Source: Chionoecetes opilio (taxonomy: Eukaryota; Arthropoda; Malacostraca; Decapoda; Majidae). Taken from it: 64,000 nucleotides of DNA. The position numbers and the translations under genes were made by a program. The stretch spans positions 275,001-339,000 of the forward strand of contig JACEEZ010016177.1 in NCBI GenBank assembly GCA_016584305.1. The letters run 5' to 3'. This document shows, one piece after another, positions 56,861 through 64,000 of this stretch. A model generated the notes under the pieces. That model did no database searches and had not been told where the DNA came from. It was given only the letters and a program-made list of their open reading frames with translations. The number at the start of each line of letters is the position of its first letter. The first letter of the stretch is position 1.

Positions 56861-58440
56861 TCAGAGCCGTAGTGTTCTACCGCTGCAGCCGGTCCCAGCG
56901 TCCCTAAACTGTAGGTTCACTTGGTCCAGTAATGAGTTTGTGGGTGCTCTACATAGCGAAGTGTAACCCGGCACTGGTGGTTCATCAGGGACTGTCCACA
57001 GGTATTCGTCCAGTTGGGATTTTAACTTCTCTACGGAGCAGCCGGTGATGTCTCGGATGTTTCTTGGGAGGCTGTTGAAGGCTCTTGGGCCACTGTAGGG
57101 TAGGCTGGCTGATAGAAGAGTCTTGATTCTTGCCGGGGCTTGAGTTGGTGGGGCTTTCCTGAAGCATTTCCTACCTGCCCTCTCATTTATGTAAGCATCC
57201 ACTTTGTTGATGTTGGAGGGGTTGGGTACTTTTTCTTCTAGGATCTTCCAGATGTATAGGGTGGAATGTCTCTCTGCGTCGTTGCTGGGAATATAGTCCT
57301 AGTCTTTTTAGTCTTTCCCACTAGGAGAGTTCTTTCATCCCTCTTATTTGCCTTGTGAATGACCGTTGGACCGACTCAAGGGCCTGGATATCCATAGCCT
57401 TGTGGGGAGACCATAGTTGACTGCTGTAATCCAGGATGGGCTGGACTAGTGCTCTCCATAGAGTCATCATACACTCTTTTTCCCGGGAGTAGAAGGTTCT
57501 AAGTATCCACCCTGCAATCCTTCTGGCTTTCTTGAGGGTCTCTTCGATGTGGCGTTGGAAGGTGCCATCAACATTGAGGTGAATGCCCAGACATTTTACA
57601 TGTGGGCTAGTGGTTATCACTTGTTTCTCGCTTGACAGGAGGGAGGTGTCGTTGAGGATCTCTTGATTTGTACCACTCCTGAGCAGTTGGAATTTTTCAC
57701 CATTGAATAGCATGTTGTTCATTTTGGCCCATTCATAGATTTTGTCGAGATCCTCTTGAAGAAGGCTGATGTCTTCTCTGGCTCCAATGCTTTTACATAT
57801 GTTGGTGTCATCGGCGAAAGAGGCCGTTGTTGAGTGGGTCACTTTTGTGTCTATGTCCCCTATCATGATGAGGAAGAGTAAAGGTCCTAGTACAGACCCT
57901 TGGGGGACACCGCTCACCACACTGTGTTCCTCTGAAATGGCTCCATTTGCCGTCACTGACTGCGTTCTTTCAGTGAGGAAGTCGTATAGCCATAAACCCA
58001 CTTTTCCTGCTATTCCAAGGTCCTTGATCTTATGTATGAGGATGCCATGGTCCACCTTGTCAAAGGCCTTTGCAAAATCCAGGAATACCGTGTCGACTTT
58101 TTTACCTTCTGCGAGGTGGTGGAGGAGTTTGTGGTGGTATGCCAGGAGCTGTGATAAGCAGGATCTGCCTTAACGGAATCCATGCTGGCCAATGTTAAGA
58201 ATATTTCTTTCTTCCATGAAGGCATAAATCCTGTTTCGGATGATTTTTTCAAACACTTTCACCATGTGTGAGGTGAGTGCTATGGGTCTGTAGTTTTTTG
58301 CTGAGCCCTTGGGTCCCCCTTTGTAGATTGGGGTTATTGTTCCTTTCTTTGCCTGGTCAGGCACTTTACCTGTATCCAAATGAGTGACGCCACAGTATGT
58401 GGCGTCAGTAATATCTTCAAATTTTTCATGCAATACTTTT
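56861..58440 (-). mobile_element. Non-LTR retrotransposon ORF2, reverse transcriptase nearly open
   Basis: On the - strand: GTITPIYKGGPKGSAKNYRP (58340), FEKIIRNRIY, QHGFR, one stop (TAA at 58170-58172), then GRSCLSQLLAYHH, FLDFAKAFDKVDHGIL, SGVPQGSVLGPLLFL, FADDTN and IHLNVDGTF. The C-terminal NSLPRNIRDITGCSVEKLKS is in a shifted frame ending at 56861. The RT core is complete apart from the single stop. It is a different family from the 39030 fragment and is truncated upstream of 58440. Confidence 0.88.
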
Positions 58441-59080
58441 TTGTAATTTATTTTTCATAAAGCGAGGTGCTTTACTGTTTTAAATATGTCACCCCAAGCC
58501 TCGTATATAACCAGGCCCTATTGCCAGGGCGTTACCCTTGCTGCTTCATTCTGCTGAAGGCAGGGCTGCACCCACGAGTTTCTTATTGCAACATTTTCTT
58601 AAATGAATAAATTTATGGGTGGACTATACTGTTATACAGTATATAGGAAGCAGTGGCTTAACAAGGGGTGTAAAAATTGGGGGACACCCGGGGGGGCACC
58701 ACCCTAATTAGATAGGGGAGCACGTGCCCCCCAAGGCCCCCAGCAGTTCCGCCCCTGGGTGGAAGGGTGAAAAAGCCTTGTCATAGTGAATCAGTAGGTA
58801 GCATGAGGCATTGTTAGAAAAACTAGTGTGTGTGAGGCTTTGTAAGTAGAGTGATACAAAGATAAGTGTGTGAGAGCCATTATAAGTAGGAAACAAAAAG
58901 TGTTTTGAGCTTTGCAAAAATACACATGACAAGCCGAACATACTCAAAGGAGCGTTTATTATTACTACTAAAAAAATATTGTTTTCGCATAAAAAAGGTA
59001 TTATATGAACAAAAAGTGACGAATATTTTTGTGAAACCTTAATACTACGGTTTTCTTAATTATTTAATAGGTCAATGACT
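58441..59080. other. Intergenic, no gene seen
   Basis: AT-rich to mixed sequence with a G-run (58678-58697). Nothing recognised. Confidence 0.4.
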
Positions 59081-59084
59081 ATAG

Positions 59085-59193
59085 TTCCTCGCTCCAGCAG
59101 GCAAAGCAAGCAGCGGAAGCCATCTTGGAAGACAGGCTGTGTGTATCTTGCGTGGAATAAAACATTAAAATAACGCGGCCATAGAGTGTATAG
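59085..59193 (+). promoter_or_regulatory. Possible promoter-proximal first exon of the lark-like gene
   Basis: A GC-richer island holds GCCATCTT (59119-59126), the core of the YY1 site common at animal transcription starts. It ends with a consensus donor atag|gtaagc at 59194. The next + strand coding exon is the lark-like start exon, whose acceptor lies 12 bases before its ATG, so an upstream non-coding exon is required. The assignment is inference. Confidence 0.35.
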
Positions 59194-59819
59194 GTAAGCC
59201 TTGCTATTACAATATACTTATAAACATCTCCTACACCTATCAACACTACAGGAAGGTTGAAGAGGCGGTAATTAATATGTTTTTATTGATGTTTTGAATC
59301 GACCGTGTTTGTTTGTGTTTCGATTTTTCCGTCAGTCTGAGAGTTTTGTCATTATTCAGTGTTGGGGTGAAGGTCAGGGGGCTGCCACACCCCGCCCCGC
59401 TACCTCACGCCGAGCTGAGACTGTATAGCGCCTTGGTTACAGTTGTGGTGAAGTGTGGTGTCTTAAATCAAGCAATGTTAATCTCGGGCGACTCCCACGC
59501 ACACACACACACACACACATGACGCTTGTGACATACTAACTACTACCACTTCGGTTATAATGGAGGAGAGTTTCACGTTCGCTTTCAGACACACAAGTAC
59601 TTTTTCTTGGCCTACAATAGGTGCTTGTTCTAATGGTGCTAATTTTATTTTGCGCAAACCAAAAAAAAAATAATAATAATAATAATATTTTGTCTCTGAA
59701 AACGAACGTGAAATTCCTCCATTATTACCACTACTACAACTACTACAACTACTACTACTATTACTATTATGCTGTTACTACTATTACAGTCCCTGCTTTA
59801 ACCGTATCTTCCCCGTTCT

Positions 59820-59884
59820 TTCTTACTTAAAACAGCATACACCACCACCACCTCTTCTGCTTCTATTATTATTATTATTATTAT

Positions 59885-59916
<32 letters not shown>

Positions 59917-59925
59917 CTGCATCGG
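59820..59925. repeat. (TTA)n and related triplet microsatellites
   Basis: ATT/TTA run at 59862-59915, plus ACT-type triplets at 59720-59790. Confidence 0.85.
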
Positions 59926-59938
59926 AGTGGCTACCGTC

Positions 59939-60315
59939 AATAACACTATAGTCGCCACTGCACTAATTCGCCAGACGATTATTACGAATTTAAGCATCAC
60001 TACAGACTTGCATGTGCCATATAGTCGCCACTGCACTAATGTCGCCAGACGATTATTACGAATTTAAGCATCACTACAGACTTGCATGTGCCATATAGTC
60101 GCCACTGCACTAATGTCGCCAGACGATTATTACGAATTTAAGCATCACTACAGACTTGCATGTGCCATATAGTCGCCACTGCACTAATGTCGCCACGATT
60201 ATTACGAATTTAAGCATCACTACAGACTTGCATGTGCCATATAGTCGCCACTGCACTAATGTCGCCACACGATTATTACGAATTTAAGCATCAACTACAG
60301 ACTTGCATGTGTGCG
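59939..60315. repeat. Five tandem copies of a foldback arm (~75-bp unit)
   Basis: Each unit has CATATAGTCGCCACTGCACT, AATGTCGCCAGACGATTATT, ACGAATTTAAGCATCACTAC and AGACTTGCATGTGC. The shared words are the arm of the foldback element at 25340-25532. Confidence 0.88.
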
Positions 60316-60382
60316 ACTATATTATGTCGTCCAGTGCACATAGTGTATGATGCGAATCGTAATATAAATGCACATAGTGCAG

Positions 60383-60457
60383 TGCCGTTTGAATTCGCCA
60401 ACGCCGCGGTTAAAGATACGGCAGACGTACCCCTTGACGCCCTGGATAAAGCCGTGG
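60383..60457 (+). CDS. Candidate small internal exon, 75 nt
   Basis: Bounded by atagtgcag and gtgg|gtaaat, phase 1 in and out, open in that frame with FEFANAAVKDTADVPLDALD. It is GC-rich and codon-like in AT-rich surroundings. No partner exon or domain is recognised. Confidence 0.25.
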
Positions 60458-60659
60458 GTAAATTTTGGTTTCTCAGCATCCTTTTAATATTCTGGCCAAA
60501 CCATTTATTTTTTTTGATAACTTTTGATGTGCATTTGGCTAATATTTAGAACATGACTGTGTATGCATGCAAGTATTTTTCATCTTTCTACTGTTTCTAT
60601 AGGTCAGAACGAATGTGGAAGTAACAATGAAATGTTGTGCAAACATTATTTTTTCATAG

Positions 60660-60900
60660 GCTAGGCTATGTTAGGTTAGTTTGAAGATTAGGTTAGGTTA
60701 ATGGTTTGATTAGGTCATTATTTGATGCATTTACAATTGGGAGGTTTTTTTCCCGTCAAAACGTTTAAAAAGTGTATTTTTAGAAATTTGTCATCACTTT
60801 TTCGAATTGCAAAAAACACCTTATTTGAGGTTTGCACTGGAAAAAACTATCTCCATTAGGAAAAGCATCACATTGAACGAAAAAATATCGAACTTGTCTG
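60660..60900. repeat. Remnant of the GGTTA-loop foldback family
   Basis: Contains GGTTAGGTTAATGG and ACTATCTCCATTAGGAAAAG, words shared with 28695-29265, but no second arm is apparent. Confidence 0.5.
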
Positions 60901-61110
60901 AAAATCTTGCAACAAACAATCAAAAGTAAATTTTACCGTGCATTTTAATAGGGTCATACCGGATAGTAATTTGGTCGTACAACCGGATATATGACCAAAT
61001 TGCTCTTGGCTGTATAACTGCATATCCGACTAAATTGCTCTTGGCCGGATATCCGGCTAATCTGGATGGCCTGATTCGGATAATAACAATCCCGGCCATC
61101 CAAACCCATT

Positions 61111-61321
61111 TTAAACCCCTTCACGCCCAGATCTTTCCTTTGCTATAAAAAAATGTATGTTGTCGAGCCATGAAATTAAGAAAAGTCATTAATATACCAA
61201 ATTAGTTAGTCGAGAAGGATACTAAACAGGTCATATCTATTAAATATTGCTTATATTCACTATAAAATCATCTAATGGCACCCAAATTACAATGGAAATT
61301 ACGTTCTAGGTCTCAAGGGGT
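61111..61321 (-). mobile_element. TTAA-flanked MITE, copy 9
   Basis: TTAAACCCCTTCACGCCCAG at left and TAGGTCTCAAGGGG at right. The right TTAA is lost (GGGGTCTC). It ends only 25 bases upstream of the lark-like start exon, so it abuts that exon's polypyrimidine tract. Confidence 0.82.
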
Positions 61322-61357
61322 CTCATAAAGTTGTTTCCCCCGCAGACCCCTTTCACC

Positions 61358-61564
61358 ATGCCCGTCCGAGGGAACACCTTCAAGATCTTTGTGGGGAACC
61401 TGAGTGACCGCAGTGCCGGGCCAGACATCCGGGAGCTGTTCGAGGAGCACGGCACGGTGGTGGAGGCCGACGTGGTCAAGAACTATGGCTTCGTGCACAT
61501 GGAGAAGGAGGACGAGGGGCAGGCGGCCATCGAGGCACTCAACGGCCACTCACTCCACGGCAAG
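61358..61564 (+). CDS. lark: lark/RBM4-like RNA-binding protein, first coding exon (RRM1)
   Basis: Acceptor cccccgcag at 61345, ATG at 61358 in TTTCACCATGCC context, donor ggcaag|gtgagg at 61565, phase 0. It encodes 69 residues: MPVRGNTFKIFVGNLSDRSA (RNP2 IFVGNL), ELFEEHGTVVEADVVKNYGF (RNP1 NYGFVHM) and IEALNGHSLHGK. Drosophila Lark and vertebrate RBM4 start with the same arrangement of RRM1, then RRM2 and a CCHC zinc knuckle. Those later exons are beyond the window. Lark binds mRNA and regulates translation and splicing. The gene continues past 64000. Confidence 0.88.
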
Positions 61565-61569
61565 GTGAG

Positions 61570-62865
61570 GCGGAGAGCGGGAGTGGAGGTGGATGACTGG
61601 TGTGTGAGGTAGATGACGGTGTGTGAGGTGGAGGACTGCGTGTGTGAGGTAGATGACTGGGTGTGTGAGGTGGATGACTGCGTGTGTGAGGTGGATGACT
61701 GGGTGTGTGAGGTGGAGGACTGGGTGTGTGAGGTGGATGACTGCATGTGTGAGGTAGATGACAGGGAGTGGGTGAGGTGGAGGACTGGGTGTGTGAGGTG
61801 GATGACTGGGTGTGTGAGGTGGAGGACTGGGTGTGTGAGGTGGATGACTGGGTGTGTGAGGTGGATGACAGGGTGTGTGAGGTGGATGACTGGGTGTGAG
61901 GTGGATAACTGGGTGTGTGAGGTGGATGACAGGGTGTGTGAGGTGGATGACTGGGTGTGTGAGGTGGATGACTGGGTGTGAGGTGGATAACTGGGTGTGT
62001 GAGGTGGATGACTGGGTGTGTGAGGTGGATGACTGGGTGTGTGAGGTGGATGACAGGGGTGGGTGAGGTGGATGGACTGGGTGTGTGAGGTAGATGACTG
62101 GGTGTGTGAGGTGGAGGGACAGGGAGTGTGTGAGGTGGAGGACTGGGTGTGTAGGTGGATGACTGGTGTGTGAGGTGGATGACAGGGTGTGGTGAGCGGT
62201 GGAGTGGACTGGGTGTGTGAGGTGGAGACAGGGAGTGGAGGTGAGGACTGGTGTGGAGTGGAACTGGGTGTGTGAGGTGGATGACTGGGTGTGTGAGGTG
62301 GATGACTGGGTGTGTGAGGTGGATGACAGGGTGTGTGAGGTGGATGACAGGGTGTTGTTGAGGTGGATGACTGGGTGTGTGAGGTGGATGACTGGGTGTG
62401 AGGTGGATGACTGGGTTGTCGAGGTGGATGACAAGGGTGGGTAAGGCGGAGGACGGGAGTGGAGGTGGATGAAATGGAGTGTGTGAGGTGGATGACGGGG
62501 TGGAGGTGGATGACTGGGTGTGTGAGATGGATGACTGGGTGTGTGAGGTGGATGACTGGGTGTGTGAGGTGGATGACTGGGTGTGTGAGGTGGATGACTG
62601 GGTGTGTGAGGTGGATGACTGGGTGTGTGAGGTGGATGACTGGGTGTGTGAGGTGGATGACAGGGTGTGTGAGGTGGATGACAGGGTGTGTGAGGTGGAT
62701 GACAGGGTGTGTGAGGTGGATGACTGGGTGTGTGAGGTGGATGACAGGGTGTGTGAGGCGGATGATGACTGGGTGTGTGAGGTGGATGACTGGGTGTGTG
62801 AGGTGGATGACTGGGTGTGTGAGGTGGATGACAGGAGTGGGTGAGGGGAGGATAGGGAGTGGATG
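61570..62865. repeat. ~21-bp GTGTGTGAGGTGGATGACTG minisatellite in the lark-like intron 1
   Basis: About 60 units starting within a few bases of the donor. Each unit contains GTGAGGTGG, close to the donor GTGAGGCGG. It is degraded around 62050-62270. Frames on both strands through it are artefacts. Confidence 0.95.
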
Positions 62866-63049
62866 TGTTGGATGCTAGATGGATGATGGAAAGGTTAGGA
62901 AGGATGGTGAATGAGTTTTTAGGGGAAGGTGGATGTGTCGGATGATAAATGGATGTACTTGTGTGGTCCTGTTTCCTTATAATTTATATATATATTTTTT
63001 ATTTTCTTTATATTTATGTACACTTTGTCGATATCACCTTTTCTAGTCC

Positions 63050-63895
63050 ATTCCAGGCGTCTATACTTCTATGTGGAAAGTTTAGGCGTCTATACTTCTA
63101 TGTGGAAAGTTTAGGCATCTATACTTCTATGTGGAAAGTTTAGGCGTCTATACTTCTATGTGGAAAGTTTAGGCGTCTATACTTCTATGTGGAAAGTTTA
63201 GGCGTCTATACTTCTATGTGGAAAGTTTAGGCGTCTATACTTCTATGTGGAAAGTTTAGGCGTCTATACTTCTATGTGGAAAGTTTAGGCGTCTATACTT
63301 CTATGTGGAAAGTTTAGGCGTCTATACTTCTATGTGGAAAGTTTAGGCATCTATACTTCTATGTGGAAAGTTTAGGCGTCTATACTTCTATGTGGAAAGT
63401 TTAGGCGTCTATACTTCTTATGTGGAAATTTTAGGCGTCTATACTTCTATGTGGAAAGTTTAGGCGTCTATACTTCTATGTGGAAAGTTTAGGCGTCTAT
63501 ACTTCTATGTGGAAAGTTTAGGCGTCTATACTTCTATGTGGAAAGTTTAGGCGTCTATACTTCTATGTGGAAAGTTTAGGCGTCTATACTTCTATGAGGA
63601 AAGTTTAGGCGTCTATACTTCTATGTGGAAAGCTTAGGCGTCTATACTTCTATGTGGAAAGTTTAGGCGTCTATACTTCTATGTGGAAAGTTTAGGCATC
63701 TATACTTCTATGTGGAAAGTTTAGGCGTCTATACTTCTATGTGGAAAGTTTAGGCGTCTATACTTCTATGTGGAAAGTTTAGGCGTCTATACTTCTATGT
63801 GGAAAGTTTAGGCGTCTATACTTCTATGTGGAAAGTTTAGGCATCTATACTTCTATGTGGAAAGTTTAGGCATCTATACTTCTATGTGGAAAGCT
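63050..63895. repeat. 29-bp GGCGTCTATACTTCTATGTG minisatellite
   Basis: About 29 nearly identical units (remainder of unit GAAAGTTTA), in the lark-like intron. Confidence 0.95.
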
Positions 63896-63950
63896 TTACT
63901 CAGTTTTCTTATTCAGGCATCTTTCCTTTTCCTAATTTATCTATTGACTG

Positions 63951-64000
63951 TAACCCCTTCACGCCCAGATATTTAATTTGCTATAAAAAAATTTGTTCTC
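63951..64000 (-). mobile_element. TTAA-type MITE, copy 10, cut by the window end
   Basis: TAACCCCTTCACGCCCAGAT begins another copy of the family; only its first 50 bases are in the window. Confidence 0.75.

Noticed and set aside
61550..62878. Cys/Val/Asp and Ser/Thr/His frames downstream of the RRM exon
   Set aside because: They are the 21-bp minisatellite. The RRM exon ends at a consensus donor before it.

Overview
This is eukaryotic, intron-rich genomic DNA, most likely from a decapod crustacean. The grounds are arthropod-type genes (a seven-Ig PVR/VEGFR-like receptor, a Drosophila-dNK-like nucleoside kinase, a lark/RBM4 RNA-binding protein), interstitial GGTTA/TTAGG tracts of the arthropod telomere type, and an extreme load of micro- and minisatellites, MITEs, SINEs and non-LTR fragments. 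The species assignment is inference. All recognisable host genes are on the + strand; long reverse-strand reading frames are repeat artefacts or transposon genes.

Layout. (1) 23-24107: 24 exons of a PDGF/VEGF-receptor-like tyrosine kinase. The window opens inside the first Ig domain, so signal peptide and promoter lie outside. Exons 1-13 encode the Ig ectodomain, exon 14 the membrane span, exons 15-21 a split kinase domain with a large insert, and exons 22-24 a tail unusually rich in YxxM and YxN motifs. (2) 24108-30760: 3' flank and intergenic DNA with telomere-like repeats, TTAA-flanked MITEs, a 2-kb minisatellite and foldback elements. (3) 30793-41997: a deoxynucleoside kinase gene of seven exons, the first a possible mitochondrial presequence. 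Its last intron (about 6.5 kb) holds a 2.7-kb DDE transposon, a reverse transcriptase fragment and duplicated copies of its own 3' splice site. (4) 41998-53722: repeats, a 3.6-kb pogo/Tigger-like transposon with a spliced, frameshifted transposase, a hAT MITE with a perfect target duplication, and a 1.4-kb minisatellite. (5) 53723-53934: a terminal exon of an unrecognised gene. (6) 54000-61345: MITEs, foldbacks, tRNA-like repeats, a near-complete LINE reverse transcriptase on the - strand, and a possible first exon of the next gene. (7) 61358-61564: first coding exon of a lark/RBM4-like gene, followed by minisatellites to the window end.

The most striking signal is structural. Splice junctions in this window are repeatedly involved in tandem duplication. 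The end of receptor exon 8 with its 5' splice site is amplified about 70 times as a ~30-bp minisatellite. At receptor exons 11, 16, 18 and 22 and at the last exon of the kinase gene, a truncated extra copy of intron end, AG and exon start lies just upstream of the functional acceptor. Many other introns begin with a simple repeat that extends directly from the donor motif.

The genes do not form a pathway: the receptor would act at the cell surface in PDGF/VEGF-type signalling, the kinase in nucleotide salvage, and the lark-like protein in RNA regulation.
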